The notes: generated by a model not told the origin, from the sequence alone. DNA of 64,000 nt from Brevibacillus antibioticus (GCF_005217615.1 NZ_SZNK01000001.1:2437501-2501500); one strand, 5' to 3'; counted from the stretch's first letter, positions 26,055-34,870 are shown. Translations and numbers: made by a program.

Positions 26055-26915
26055 TCACTTCCATGAATGGTAGATATTTTCCGCGTACTTGGTTATGGCT
26101 TCATCGTAGTCTGGATACGGATATCCGAGACTATCTGCCACCGCTTTGGAGTACTTTCGAAATAGCCCGTAGCAAGCGAATAACGATTCCCACATCTGCG
26201 GGTAGCCGTTTTCGTTATAGCTGGATAGTAACGCTTCCCAATCTTCTTTTGGAAGATAGTGATCGATAAATTTGTAATTTTTCCCGACGCTAAAGGTGAA
26301 CCCTTTCTCACATCCGATTTGCCAAGCCATCATTCGGAGCAAATTTGGTCGGGCAATTTCGTTGAGATGGTCAATCGCAAACAGGATTTCTTTTCTCGCC
26401 AGACCTTTTACAACGTAAGTAGAGACCATCCAAAATTCATTGCAGCAGTCATCAAACTCTCTTACCGTTGGCTTCCGGGTCCAATATTGGCGATCCGAAG
26501 GGAGCACCTCGTGTTTGATAAGCCCGTCCTTATCCAGCAAAACCTCAACCAGGCCATCGTTGTCTGCAAAATACTGTTCCGTCTCGTCTGTCGGAATCAG
26601 CGTCAGATCTACTTTATTTCCATCTTCAAATAGCATGAGATAGGAAAACCAATTCCCTAACTCGGAAGGAAAAAGCTCCATATCCTCCGGCTTTTGCATC
26701 ATGATCCGATTCCCAAAGATATCGAGCCATTGATCATTTTTCTTGAAAGAATCCATCTCTGTCACAAAATACGAAATATCATAATCTTGGAATGGATCAG
26801 CGGGTATATTTTTGTTCGTGCCTGACCCTTCCAAGGTTACCAAACGGATTCGATCATCCTTCCTGGCGAAATCGATCAGCATGCTCATCATCTCTTGTTC
26901 CGTTCTCAAAGCCAT
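26055..26915 (-). CDS. Aminoglycoside 6-adenylyltransferase (AadK/ANT(6) family)
   Basis: Nucleotidyltransferase expected to adenylylate streptomycin-type aminoglycosides. The 286-residue product is close in length to B. subtilis AadK. The catalytic signature lies in LEGSGTNKNIPADPFQDYDI (G-S plus the D-x-D pair), with a third aspartate in GNKVDLTLIP. The ATG at 26915 follows GGAGG with short spacing; an upstream frame to 26966 lacks a site. It has its own promoter and terminator, so it is monocistronic. Chromosomal copies are common in spore formers; activity on a given drug is not shown by sequence. Confidence 0.85.
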   Translation of the reverse strand: MALRTEQEMMSMLIDFARKDDRIRLVTLEGSGTNKNIPADPFQDYDISYFVTEMDSFKKNDQWLDIFGNRIMMQKPEDMELFPSELGNWFSYLMLFEDGNKVDLTLIPTDETEQYFADNDGLVEVLLDKDGLIKHEVLPSDRQYWTRKPTVREFDDCCNEFWMVSTYVVKGLARKEILFAIDHLNEIARPNLLRMMAWQIGCEKGFTFSVGKNYKFIDHYLPKEDWEALLSSYNENGYPQMWESLFACYGLFRKYSKAVADSLGYPYPDYDEAITKYAENIYHSWK

Positions 26916-26948
26916 ACCCCTCCACCCTACTATTTCTCCGTACCACTT

Positions 26949-26977
26949 AATGTAGTGCAATTTCAAAATTTTTACAA
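26949..26977 (-). promoter_or_regulatory. Sigma-A-like promoter of the adenylyltransferase gene
   Basis: On the minus strand TTGTAA (26972-26977) and TACATT (26949-26954) are 17 bp apart, about 35 bp upstream of the start codon. Confidence 0.55.
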
Positions 26978-27003
26978 TCCCACATCAACAGGAGAAGCAA
27001 ATG

Positions 27004-27036
27004 AAAAAAGCTGCACCCATATGGGCACAGCTTTTT
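27004..27036 (-). terminator. Terminator after efp
   Basis: GCTG-x2-CCCAT at 27010-27020 pairs with ATGGG-x2-CAGC at 27021-27031, flanked by an A run and a T run. It lies 17 bp after the efp stop. Confidence 0.8.
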
Positions 27037-27052
27037 CTTGCAATCCGTACTT

Positions 27053-27610
27053 TTACGCGCGGGAAACGTATGCTTCCGTACGAGTATCGATGATCAGACG
27101 CTCTCCTTCTTCTACGAAGAGAGGAACGTTTACTACGAAACCAGTTTCCAAGGTTGCTTTCTTTGTTACATTAGAAGCAGTGTCACCTTTTACGCCTGGC
27201 TCACATTCTGTTACAACGAGTTCAACCGTATTCGGCAATTGAATACCGATTGTTTCGCCGTTGTACTGCATGATTTGCACGTTCATGTTTTCCTTGAGGA
27301 AACGCAGTTCACGCTCGATTTGCTTTTGAGTGAACGTCATTTGCTCGTAAGTTTCCGTATTCATGAAAGTGTATTCATCGCCACTAGCATACAGGTACTG
27401 CATCGTGCTGGATTCAATCCGAGCAGGGTTTACTTTTTCGCCGCCACGGAAGGTCATTTCTGTCGTGTTGCCGCTACGCAGATTGCGCAGTTTGGAGCGA
27501 ACGAATGCCGCACCTTTACCTGGTTTTACGTGTTGGAATTCTAGCACGGTAAAAATATTGCCGTCCACTTCGATTGTCAAACCGGTACGAAAATCGTTTA
27601 CAGAGATCAT
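27053..27610 (-). CDS. efp: Translation elongation factor P
   Basis: Relieves ribosome stalling at polyproline stretches. The 185-residue product has the three-domain EF-P layout: [20 protein letters not shown] in the KOW domain, the modification-site loop [11 protein letters not shown] (Lys after PG), and the C-terminal [16 protein letters not shown]. It ends the aroQ-pepQ-efp operon; the gap to the peptidase gene is 41 bp. Confidence 0.97.
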   Translation of the reverse strand: MISVNDFRTGLTIEVDGNIFTVLEFQHVKPGKGAAFVRSKLRNLRSGNTTEMTFRGGEKVNPARIESSTMQYLYASGDEYTFMNTETYEQMTFTQKQIERELRFLKENMNVQIMQYNGETIGIQLPNTVELVVTECEPGVKGDTASNVTKKATLETGFVVNVPLFVEEGERLIIDTRTEAYVSRA

Positions 27611-27651
27611 GGTAGTCCTCCCAAATCAATCAATAACAGAATAAGTATAAA

Positions 27652-28722
27652 TTACACAGGCAAAATGAGCAACTCTTTCGTGGACTTGTTCAGGTTCTCA
27701 TGACCATCTGCTGTAATCCACACATCGTCTTCGATCCGAACGCCACCAAGTCCTGTTACGTAAATACCTGGCTCCATCGTTACGAGCATACCTGGCTCCA
27801 ATATGAAGGTACTTACAGTCGACAGCCCTGGCAGCTCGTGAACTTCCAGTCCGAGACCGTGACCTGCGCTATGTCCATAGGCATCGCCATAGCCTGCTGC
27901 TGTGATAAGATCTCTCGTGGCTGCGTCAGCGTCTTTTGCGGATACACCTGGCTTCAGCGCTTCCAAACCTGCGAGTTGTGCACGCAGTACGATTTCGTAG
28001 ATTTCACGCATTTTCGGGTCTGGCTCTCCCACAGACAACGTGCGTGTGATATCAGAATTGTAGCCCTGATAAGCTGCACCAAAGTCGAGGGTAACCATTT
28101 CCCCTGCCTGAATCACTTTCTCGGAAGCTCGTCCATGTGGCAGAGCACCGCGCACACCTGACGCTACGATCATATCAAAGGCAGAGCCTGTCGCTCCTTG
28201 CTTGCGCATGAAGTATTCCAATTCCAAAGCAACATCGGATTCACGCACACCTGGCTTGATGTATCCTTGAATATGTGTAAAAGCTGCTTCCGCGATACGA
28301 ACCGCTTCACGAATAATAACCATCTCGGATTCGTCTTTAAACATGCGGATTTTTTCAAGCAGACCGCTTGTTGGCACCAGCTCTACTCCGTCAAATCCTT
28401 TGTTCCATTCCTGATAGGTGCTAAAGGCCACGCTGCTCTCGAATGCCAAGCGCTTAATCCCTTTTTCTTGCAGGAGCTTTGCCATCGCTTCAACAGCTTT
28501 TCTCTCGTTATTTACCACGGTAAAATCAGGTGCTTGTTCTTGCGCTTGTTCCACATAGCGGAAGTCAGTGACGAGAAACGCCTCTGTTTCGGTGACAATT
28601 ACCCAGCCCGTTGATCCAGTGAAACCACTCAAGTAGAAGCGATTTTCTGTTTTTTCGGTAATAAACGCCTCTGCTCCAACTTGTGTAAGTGCCTCGCGCA
28701 ATTTATGCAGACGTTGTTTCAT
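27652..28722 (-). CDS. M24 family Xaa-Pro peptidase (YqhT-type)
   Basis: Cytoplasmic metallopeptidase predicted to cleave Xaa-Pro bonds. The 356-residue product has an N-terminal creatinase-like domain (FYLSGFTGSTGWVIV) and a pita-bread catalytic domain. Visible metal ligands are the Asp in VTLDFGAAYQGYNSDITRT, the His in GHSAGHGLGLEVHE, and the Glu residues in VTMEPGIYV and GVRIEDDV. It sits between aroQ and efp as in B. subtilis (yqhS-yqhT-efp). Confidence 0.92.
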   Translation of the reverse strand: MKQRLHKLREALTQVGAEAFITEKTENRFYLSGFTGSTGWVIVTETEAFLVTDFRYVEQAQEQAPDFTVVNNERKAVEAMAKLLQEKGIKRLAFESSVAFSTYQEWNKGFDGVELVPTSGLLEKIRMFKDESEMVIIREAVRIAEAAFTHIQGYIKPGVRESDVALELEYFMRKQGATGSAFDMIVASGVRGALPHGRASEKVIQAGEMVTLDFGAAYQGYNSDITRTLSVGEPDPKMREIYEIVLRAQLAGLEALKPGVSAKDADAATRDLITAAGYGDAYGHSAGHGLGLEVHELPGLSTVSTFILEPGMLVTMEPGIYVTGLGGVRIEDDVWITADGHENLNKSTKELLILPV

Positions 28723-28750
28723 AGCAACCTTTTCCCCTTTTTGAATACTT

Positions 28751-29191
28751 TTATTTTTTTTCGATTTTACGGACGAGCGATCTTAACGCCCATTCATATC
28801 CATCGATCCCCAACCCGACAACTTGTCCAATCGCGATAGGTGCGATGACCGAGTGATGGCGAAATGGCTCCCGTGCATGAATATTGGAAATATGTACTTC
28901 AATCGTTGGCAGAGCCACACTAGCTAATGCGTCTCGGATCGCATAGCTGTAATGGGTGAATGCCCCTGGATTGATCAAGATGCCGTCATGGACACCTCTT
29001 GCCTGATGAATTGCATCGATGAGGACACCTTCGTGATTCGATTGGAGATGCTCAAGCGATCCACCCAACTCATCCATGACACCAGTCAGGATTGTCACCA
29101 CATCCTCCAGCGTTTCCCTTCCATAAACATCCGGCTCCCTTGTTCCCAATAAATTCAGGTTGGGGCCGTTCAGTAACAAGACGGAAGTCAT
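28751..29191 (-). CDS. aroQ: 3-dehydroquinate dehydratase, type II
   Basis: Third step of the shikimate pathway. The 146-residue product has the type II signature [19 protein letters not shown], the QSNHEG active-site stretch, [16 protein letters not shown] and [17 protein letters not shown]. It is 28 bp upstream of the M24 peptidase gene. Shikimate kinase (aroK) is also in this window at 48.4 kb. Confidence 0.96.
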   Translation of the reverse strand: MTSVLLLNGPNLNLLGTREPDVYGRETLEDVVTILTGVMDELGGSLEHLQSNHEGVLIDAIHQARGVHDGILINPGAFTHYSYAIRDALASVALPTIEVHISNIHAREPFRHHSVIAPIAIGQVVGLGIDGYEWALRSLVRKIEKK

Positions 29192-29331
29192 CGACCATCC
29201 CTCTTCCCATAAAAGTTTTTTTATTAATGAAACATTTTACCATAAGCTGCTCTGATTCCATAGTAGGCGATCACCTGGCTAACATTTCGAACATTGTTAC
29301 ATCCATTTTGACAAGGAACGGAGAAATCCTC

Positions 29332-29844
29332 CTACCTTGTAGACTCATTCCATGCATGATTCTCGTCTGATTGTTCGAGCATGATTGTCATCCCAATGAA
29401 TAAGCCAAACGTCAAATACCAAGCGCCTTCCGTACTTAAAGTGGCAATCTCCCAATTTCCGATATGAAAAAAGAAACCCGCTATCACCAACATAACCGCC
29501 CCGTAGACGAGTCCCAACCACCATACACGAATCCGGCTAAAAAGCAAGGTGAACACAAAGGAAGCAACGACTGTTTCAACAAACAGCACGATACCACCAA
29601 GGCACACGCTCGCAAACGTGTTTTCGTCCTCGATGCTGATAAAGGGACGTGCAAACGCTCCGACTCCGTACGGGGTCATGTTCAAAAAGTGAGCCATCAA
29701 TCGAACGAGCCCCCAAATGATTGTTCCCCAGAATGCGACCTCCAATATCTTCGAACTAGAGATTCTTTTACTCCCTTGCCTGCCTTCTTCTGCAGGGGAT
29801 ACGCGAGCTTGCTTGTGCTTCCGTCCTGTTTTGCTTATGTCCAT
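29332..29844 (-). CDS. yqhR: YqhR family conserved membrane protein
   Basis: A 170-residue protein with a charged N-terminus (1-35) and four transmembrane segments (about 38-56, 78-98, 105-122 and 140-158). The neighbour genes yqhQ (divergent) and aroQ match the B. subtilis order, supporting YqhR. The function is unknown. The ATG at 29844 is chosen for its spacing of about 8 nt from AGAGG. Confidence 0.75.
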   Translation of the reverse strand: MDISKTGRKHKQARVSPAEEGRQGSKRISSSKILEVAFWGTIIWGLVRLMAHFLNMTPYGVGAFARPFISIEDENTFASVCLGGIVLFVETVVASFVFTLLFSRIRVWWLGLVYGAVMLVIAGFFFHIGNWEIATLSTEGAWYLTFGLFIGMTIMLEQSDENHAWNESTR

Positions 29845-29980
29845 TTCCATCACCTCTGTTCTCTAGTATGCTCTTCCTCTAAGCTTTTCACTTTTACTTT
29901 ACATTTGTTGGAAAAGTACGAACTCCTTGTAGCTTCAAGTCGCCATTTCCGTTAATATAGTGATAAGGATGGTGATTGTA

Positions 29981-30916
29981 TTGGCGCAACAAAACGTACC
30001 TAGCTACGGCGGTCAGGCCGTCATCGAAGGTGTTATGTTCGGTGGCAAAACCACGACTGTTACGGCTGTTCGCAAAAAAAATCATGAAATTGAGTATTTT
30101 GAATCCCCAAGGTCCGAATATAAATGGATTACTACGCTGAAAAAGATTCCGTTTTTGCGTGGGATTGTTGGTTTGGTCGAAGCCAGCGCCAATGGGGCCA
30201 AACATCTCAACTTCGCCTCTGAACAATACAGTATGGAGTCTGGAGAAGAAGTTTCTGAAAAACCATCGAAGCTCACCATGATTTTAGGTGTTGCTGTCGT
30301 CGGGGTACTTTCCTTCCTGTTCGGGAAATTCGTATTTACACTCGTTCCTGTTTTCCTGGCAGACTTTTTACTCGGAAAATGGGTACCGGATGGCGTTCCT
30401 CAAACGTTGGCTGAAGGCGGATTTAAAATTTTGCTCCTCCTCGGCTACATTACAGCGATTGCACAAACTCCGTTGATAAAAAGGCTTTTTCAATACCATG
30501 GAGCCGAGCATAAAGTGATTAACGCATTCGAATCCGGGGTAGAATTAACAGTAGCCAATGTACAAAAATTTTCCGCTCTGCATTATCGTTGCGGGAGCAG
30601 TTTTCTCATTTTCTCAGTGTTCGTCGGTGTCGTGATTTACTCCCTGTTCAGTTATGACTCCCTGACGGAGAGGGTCGTACAACGCATTGTTCTTTTGCCA
30701 CTGGTAATCGGCGTCTCTTATGAGGTTTTGCAGTGGACAAACAAGCTCCGTGATGTACCAGTCCTACGTTACCTTGGTTATCCAGGATTGTGGCTGCAAA
30801 AGATCACAACTCGTGAACCAGATGACAGCCAAGTCGAGGTAGCCATCGCTTCCTTCCAAAAAATGCGGGAGCTTGATCAAAAGCACGTGCAGGAAAGAAT
30901 GGTTACGACCGGATAA
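29981..30916 (+). CDS. yqhQ: YqhQ family (DUF1385) membrane protein
   Basis: A 311-residue protein of unknown function. The DUF1385 signature is clear: SYGGQAVIEGVMFGGKTTTV, then KKIPFLRGIVGLVE, the FQYHGAEHKVINAFESG motif and HYRCGSSFLIFSV. Three to five hydrophobic segments lie at about 110-150, 155-180 and 225-265. The TTG at 29981 is selected because GGTGA lies 5 nt upstream; earlier in-frame GTG/ATG codons at 29960-29972 have poor sites. It is divergent from yqhR. Confidence 0.87.
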   Translation: MAQQNVPSYGGQAVIEGVMFGGKTTTVTAVRKKNHEIEYFESPRSEYKWITTLKKIPFLRGIVGLVEASANGAKHLNFASEQYSMESGEEVSEKPSKLTMILGVAVVGVLSFLFGKFVFTLVPVFLADFLLGKWVPDGVPQTLAEGGFKILLLLGYITAIAQTPLIKRLFQYHGAEHKVINAFESGVELTVANVQKFSALHYRCGSSFLIFSVFVGVVIYSLFSYDSLTERVVQRIVLLPLVIGVSYEVLQWTNKLRDVPVLRYLGYPGLWLQKITTREPDDSQVEVAIASFQKMRELDQKHVQERMVTTG

Positions 30917-30952
30917 CGTGAGGCATTTTTATTCCCATAGAGGTGAAGCCCT

Positions 30953-31312
30953 ATGTTACGCCGTATTCCACCAGTGATTCTGATAGTGATCGTATTGGCG
31001 ATTTACGGATTTTTGATAACACTCATCAATGATCCCGTCAGTACGATTGTCATCCTGGGATTATCCGTTGTACTTTTCTTGGTCGTGCGCAACTATTTAC
31101 AAACCGGCTCCTTCTTTTCACAAGGCGCAGGAGCAGGCAAACCTAAACAGCCAAAGGTCAAGGTGAAGCCAAAGCCCTCCATCGCTCGGCAAGCAGTGAA
31201 AAAGCAGTCGACTCCCCCGCGAAAGGATCACCCGTTTCGAGTGATCGAAGGCAGCAAAGGGAAACAAAAAGAGAAGCAAGACGAAAAGTCGCAAAATAAT
31301 ATCTCCCACTAA
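30953..31312 (+). CDS. YqhP/SA1362-like small membrane protein
   Basis: A 119-residue protein with two N-terminal transmembrane helices (about residues 5-24 and 28-47) and a lysine/proline-rich cytoplasmic tail (about 60-119). It follows yqhQ by 36 bp, the position of yqhP in B. subtilis. The function is unknown; assignment is from architecture and context. The start ATG follows AGAGGTGAAG. Confidence 0.7.
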   Translation: MLRRIPPVILIVIVLAIYGFLITLINDPVSTIVILGLSVVLFLVVRNYLQTGSFFSQGAGAGKPKQPKVKVKPKPSIARQAVKKQSTPPRKDHPFRVIEGSKGKQKEKQDEKSQNNISH

Positions 31313-31347
31313 AAAACAGGTTGCCTGAATCGGCGACCTGTTTTTTT
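31311..31347. terminator. Bidirectional terminator between the YqhP-like gene and patatin gene
   Basis: AACAGGT-x-GCC (31315-31325) pairs with GGC-x-ACCTGTT (31332-31342), followed by a seven-T run on the plus strand and an A-run mirror for the minus strand. Confidence 0.85.
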
Positions 31348-31348
31348 A

Positions 31349-32278
31349 TTAGACCAGTATTTTCGGAGAACGATTGCGAAACACTTTGACGTAATCTTCA
31401 AAATCCCATTGCGCCAAAAATTTGTGAGCCGCTACCTCCCCTGACTCAAACAATTTTTGCCTGATTTCTTTTGACAACTGAAATTGGGTGGTTCTCACCC
31501 CTAATGTATGGATAAAAATCGTCCGAACGGCTTTTGCCTTTTCTACATACAGGCGGTCATGGGCATCGAGCATGGTCGTCAGCAATCCTCGGGAGAAGGA
31601 AAAAAGACCGTTGATCCGGGTCGCTTCTCTCTTGGCTTGATCATCCCTCAGACGAAAACCAATCGTCGGCCACCGCGGAATCCCTGGTACATCAAACAAC
31701 CACACGGGGTAGTTGCTCAATAATGCGCCATCGACAATATAATGGACATGGCCAGCCCTTTGCAGCTTTACAGGTTGAAAAAAGAACGGGATAGACGAGG
31801 ACATGCGAACCGCTCGTGCCACTGGAAAATCATCTGGTTCTACACCATACCGTGCCAAATCGTCGGGAATGATAAGCATTTTTCCGTCAGTGACATCAGA
31901 TGCGACAACTTTCAGCTTACCAGGCGGTAGATCTCCGAATGTTCGTACTCCTTTTCGTCGTAACAGCTCCTCTATGAACAACTCGATTCGATCGGCTCGA
32001 TAAATCCCTTCCCGCCCGACTAGTCCATAGATTGGTCCGATGAGAGGGAGCCTCCCTAGCCCTGAGCGCTTGAGAAAGTGAAGGTAATCTAGCTCTTCAA
32101 AGATCGGTTTCAACTCATGGCTGGAGTAGCCTGCGCCGAGCAACGCTGCAACAATGGAGCCTGCCGAGGTACCAGCGAGCCTTTCCCATGTGTATCCATT
32201 CTCCTCCATGACTCGCAAGGCACCGATAAAAGCGATTCCCTTTACGCCGCCACCTTCAAAGACTGCATCTGCTTTCAC
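31349..32278 (-). CDS. Patatin-like phospholipase (YqhO-type)
   Basis: Predicted lipid acyl hydrolase with a Ser-Asp dyad. The 309-residue product has the oxyanion motif EGGGVKGIAFIGAL at about residues 8-21, the nucleophile elbow GTSAGS (about 38-43), and the catalytic Asp in VDGALLSNYPVWLF. No signal peptide, so probably cytoplasmic. The GTG at 32278 follows GGAGGGG at 7 nt. It lies between mntR and yqhP as in B. subtilis. The natural lipid is unknown. Confidence 0.9.
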   Translation of the reverse strand: MKADAVFEGGGVKGIAFIGALRVMEENGYTWERLAGTSAGSIVAALLGAGYSSHELKPIFEELDYLHFLKRSGLGRLPLIGPIYGLVGREGIYRADRIELFIEELLRRKGVRTFGDLPPGKLKVVASDVTDGKMLIIPDDLARYGVEPDDFPVARAVRMSSSIPFFFQPVKLQRAGHVHYIVDGALLSNYPVWLFDVPGIPRWPTIGFRLRDDQAKREATRINGLFSFSRGLLTTMLDAHDRLYVEKAKAVRTIFIHTLGVRTTQFQLSKEIRQKLFESGEVAAHKFLAQWDFEDYVKVFRNRSPKILV

Positions 32279-32350
32279 CTTGTTTCCCCTCCCTAAAATT
32301 CCTCCCCATTTTCCATGTATAAGACGACAGCTTTTCCGTTACCACAAAGA

Positions 32351-32375
32351 AAAACGCAAGCCTGGTCGGCTTGCG
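32351..32375 (-). terminator. Terminator after mntR
   Basis: A perfect 8-bp stem (CGCAAGCC at 32355-32362 with GGCTTGCG at 32368-32375) is followed by TTTTTC on the minus strand. Confidence 0.8.
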
Positions 32376-32398
32376 CTATAATACGATAACGATATGGA

Positions 32399-32830
32399 CT
32401 ATTCCTCTTTTTGCTCATCTAACAAACGAATGTTACGAAGCTCTTCTATACGCTTTGGATCTGCCTCGAAGTACTTAACTAGATACTCTAGGCATGTAAT
32501 CGATTCCCAGCTCAGGTGGTGCTCAATTCCTTCCACATCCTGATAAATGTGCTCTTCATCCAAGCCAATGATCCGCATAAATTCTTCCAGAAGACTGTGA
32601 CGGTCCACTAGGCGTTTTCCAATTTTCTTCCCCTTTGGTGTCAAGACAAGTCCACGGTATTTTTCATAAACGAGATAATTGTCTTTGTCCAGCTTCTGGA
32701 CCATTTTCGTGACCGAAGAGGGATGTACTTCCAACGCTTCAGCAATATCGGAGACACGAGCATAGCCCTTTTCTTCAATTAAGTTGTAAATGCGTTCCAA
32801 ATAGTCTTCCATACTCGGCGTCGGCGGCAT
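32399..32830 (-). CDS. mntR: Manganese-responsive transcriptional regulator MntR
   Basis: DtxR-family repressor of manganese uptake. The 143-residue product has an N-terminal winged helix ([20 protein letters not shown], recognition helix near [14 protein letters not shown]) and a C-terminal metal-binding/dimer domain with the ligand-rich [11 protein letters not shown] good sigma-A promoter lies upstream. It is not clustered with mntABCD or mntH in this window. Confidence 0.94.
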   Translation of the reverse strand: MPPTPSMEDYLERIYNLIEEKGYARVSDIAEALEVHPSSVTKMVQKLDKDNYLVYEKYRGLVLTPKGKKIGKRLVDRHSLLEEFMRIIGLDEEHIYQDVEGIEHHLSWESITCLEYLVKYFEADPKRIEELRNIRLLDEQKEE

Positions 32831-32888
32831 TGTGAACCCCTCATTTCCAAACCGTTATTTCATCTACCCAAAAAAGGCACGTAGAAAT

Positions 32889-32918
32889 ATCATACCGTGT
32901 ATTGAGAAGCATTTGCAA
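32889..32918 (-). promoter_or_regulatory. Sigma-A promoter of mntR
   Basis: On the minus strand TTGCAA (32913-32918) and TATGAT (32889-32894) are 18 bp apart, about 55 bp upstream of mntR. Confidence 0.6.
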
Positions 32919-32929
32919 GAGAAAAGTAC

Positions 32930-33493
32930 CTATCGCAGCTGTTTTTCTGCTGCTGGGTTCATCATTTGGACATATTGAACGAGTTGTTGACCCAACTGCT
33001 CCATGCGTGCCTGTAAACGCTCATCCTTTAGCTTGCCTTCTGGTGTAAAAGCATTGTAAGCACTTGGGATGGAAGGGCTAGATGGCAACGGCCATGCATG
33101 CAAGTTGCGCATGATTAACTGCAAAGTGTTGACCGTATTCGTAGCGCCCATGCTTCCCCCAGCGACGCCAATAATGGCAACCTGCTTATCACGCAAAATG
33201 CGCCCTTCTAGGAAGTCAATGGCATTTTTCAAAGCACCTGTCATTGTGCCATGGTATTCAGGTGAACCGATCACAAGTCCATCCGCTTCAGAAATCGCTT
33301 TGACAAATCGATGGACAATGTCAGGGTACGTACTGGTATCATCACGATCGTCATACAGCGGCAGCTTCCAGTCCGCGAGATGAATCATTTCAACGTCAGC
33401 ACCTGCATCCTTCGCGGCTTCGAGTACAATATGAATCGCTTGTTTTGTCGTAGAATTGGCATTCATGCTTCCGGCTATTCCTACAATTTTCAT
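32930..33493 (-). CDS. NADPH-dependent FMN reductase family protein
   Basis: Flavodoxin-fold oxidoreductase (family including azo-, chromate- and quinone reductases). The 187-residue product has the FMN phosphate loop GIAGSMNANSTTKQAI and the family signature GSPEYHGTMTGALKNAIDFL. The specific substrate cannot be read from sequence. It is monocistronic, divergent from the YkvI-like gene, with a strong promoter. Confidence 0.88.
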   Translation of the reverse strand: MKIVGIAGSMNANSTTKQAIHIVLEAAKDAGADVEMIHLADWKLPLYDDRDDTSTYPDIVHRFVKAISEADGLVIGSPEYHGTMTGALKNAIDFLEGRILRDKQVAIIGVAGGSMGATNTVNTLQLIMRNLHAWPLPSSPSIPSAYNAFTPEGKLKDERLQARMEQLGQQLVQYVQMMNPAAEKQLR

Positions 33494-33534
33494 GGTTTCA
33501 CCCCATCGATAATCTAAATACTGGTATAGTCATC

Positions 33535-33563
33535 ATTATATTCCATTAAGTATAATTTGTAAA
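33535..33563 (-). promoter_or_regulatory. Sigma-A promoter of the FMN reductase gene
   Basis: On the minus strand TTTACA (33558-33563) and TATAAT (33535-33540) have a 17-bp spacer, about 40 bp before the start codon. Confidence 0.7.
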
Positions 33564-33586
33564 CATTTATGTTTATTTAATATCAT

Positions 33587-33606
33587 CTGTTCTGAACAGG
33601 CCTGTT
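33587..33606. promoter_or_regulatory. Overlapping palindromes, operator candidate
   Basis: CTGTTC-t-GAACAG (33587-33599) overlaps AACAGGCCTGTT (33595-33606), giving three alternating half-sites between the divergent FMN reductase and YkvI-like genes. It probably binds a dimeric repressor; which one is unknown. Confidence 0.45.
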
Positions 33607-33649
33607 TGTCTCATACACTTGTACCAAGTTGCAAGTGAGGATGATGCCT

Positions 33650-34657
33650 ATGGACAAAGTCGCTTGGCCTATCGCCGTGCTTTTTGCAGGGTCTGCTTTA
33701 GGTGGATTCTATTTGGGTGGATATGAGTGGTTACGCTTTTTTACTTATTTCGGTTCCTGGGGGACAATCGGCATTGCGCTTGCGGCTCTTGGCCTCGGAT
33801 GGTTCGGCGTCCAGCTGTTGACCTTTTGCCATCGCAAGCAAATTCGCTCCCTGTACGAGCTGTACTACGTATTGTGTGGCGAAGCGTTCGCTTCTAGCCT
33901 ATCTGTCATCACCCACATTCTGCTCTTGGGGTATACAGGAGTCATGCTTGGTCAACAGGCAGATTACCTCTTGGAAGAGCTCTCTCCTCTATGGTTCATC
34001 CTTCTGACCATTGCAGCCATCTTCTTTATCATAAATCGTTGGAGATGGATTGTCACTGCAACAGCCATATCTCTATCCATCGGTTTATTATTATTCGGAT
34101 TGATTTTCAGTGCACAATCCCATGTGCCAATACCGAGCTTGGGTTATCAAATGAATGTCAACTGGCTGATTCACGCCGTATTTTTCCTGGCCTTGCATTT
34201 TCTCATCGGCTTTGCCACGACTCTACCACTGGCAGCACGTGCGTCCCATGAGGGAGCTGTTCGGATGGGGGCAATTATCGGAGCTGGAATCTTCCTTTTG
34301 TTCACGATGTTAGGTCAAGCTATCCTTCTTGCCCACTGGCATGATGCCCATGCCTCTGTACTGCCCATCAAACAAATTTTGGTTCAAATGATGCCGGGTG
34401 GCGATTGGCTTCTCGCTATTCTCTCATTTGTGCATGGTGGAGTCATCGTCGCCGCCCTACTCTATTCGTTGTCCCATCCAATAGCGACACGTCAACATCT
34501 GCAAATGCTTCCGCTGATTGTCGCCATGCTGCTTACCGTTTTTGTATTCTCTCTCCTCACACTCGTTGTACCATGGAGTATGTCTGCAATCGCCAGTGCA
34601 GCAACCTATTGCGGCATGTTCTTAATGGGCTGGTACGTTTGGAAGCAACCGAATTGA
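33650..34657 (+). CDS. YkvI-like multi-spanning membrane protein
   Basis: A 335-residue protein with about ten hydrophobic segments, resembling YkvI-type APC-superfamily transporters (early AGSALGGFYLGGYEWLRFF). No substrate can be given. The ATG at 33650 has GTGAGGA at good spacing; in-frame starts from 33629 are upstream of that site. It is monocistronic with a strong terminator, and an operator-like palindrome precedes it. Confidence 0.75.
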   Translation: MDKVAWPIAVLFAGSALGGFYLGGYEWLRFFTYFGSWGTIGIALAALGLGWFGVQLLTFCHRKQIRSLYELYYVLCGEAFASSLSVITHILLLGYTGVMLGQQADYLLEELSPLWFILLTIAAIFFIINRWRWIVTATAISLSIGLLLFGLIFSAQSHVPIPSLGYQMNVNWLIHAVFFLALHFLIGFATTLPLAARASHEGAVRMGAIIGAGIFLLFTMLGQAILLAHWHDAHASVLPIKQILVQMMPGGDWLLAILSFVHGGVIVAALLYSLSHPIATRQHLQMLPLIVAMLLTVFVFSLLTLVVPWSMSAIASAATYCGMFLMGWYVWKQPN

Positions 34658-34681
34658 CCTGATCGGTTACTCGTAGCTCCT

Positions 34682-34713
34682 GTGGTCAAGACAGAGTCTT
34701 GGCCACTTTTTTT
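34682..34713 (+). terminator. Terminator after the YkvI-like gene
   Basis: An 11-bp stem with one G-T pair (GTGGTCAAGAC at 34682-34692 with GTCTTGGCCAC at 34696-34706) is followed by seven Ts. Confidence 0.88.
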
Positions 34714-34717
34714 CGCA

Positions 34718-34798
34718 CTATAGGAGCCAATTCACTATTCCGACCACGACCAAGAACACAAGGATAAACACCAAAATATTCAACGGACCCATCGTCAC
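34718..34798 (-). CDS. 26-residue hydrophobic peptide (candidate small membrane protein)
   Basis: A short minus-strand ORF starts at GTG 34798, 5 nt after a strong GAGGAGG site, and encodes 26 residues, almost all a single transmembrane helix (MTMGPLNILVFILVFLVVVG, then IVNWLL). An internal ATG at 34792 could also start it. A TAAAAT lies about 50 bp upstream. It falls between the YkvI terminator and the M28-like gene terminator. I do not recognise a family; small hydrophobic sporulation or toxin-like peptides are possible. Confidence 0.5.
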   Translation of the reverse strand: MTMGPLNILVFILVFLVVVGIVNWLL

Positions 34799-34842
34799 GT
34801 AGGCCTCCTCTAGCCATGGTTTCTCTCCCTCATTTTACCACA

Positions 34843-34870
34843 AATAAAAACGTCCCCCGAAGGAGACGTT
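34843..34870 (-). terminator. Terminator after the M28-like gene
   Basis: AACGTCCCC (34849-34857) pairs with GGAGACGTT (34862-34870), with a TTCG tetraloop on the minus strand and a TTTTTATTT tail. The stem begins within the stop codon. Confidence 0.85.

Noticed and set aside
25753-26269. Open frames inside the nested inverted repeat
   Set aside because: They read through both repeat arms, lack ribosome binding sites and extend into the adenylyltransferase gene antisense.
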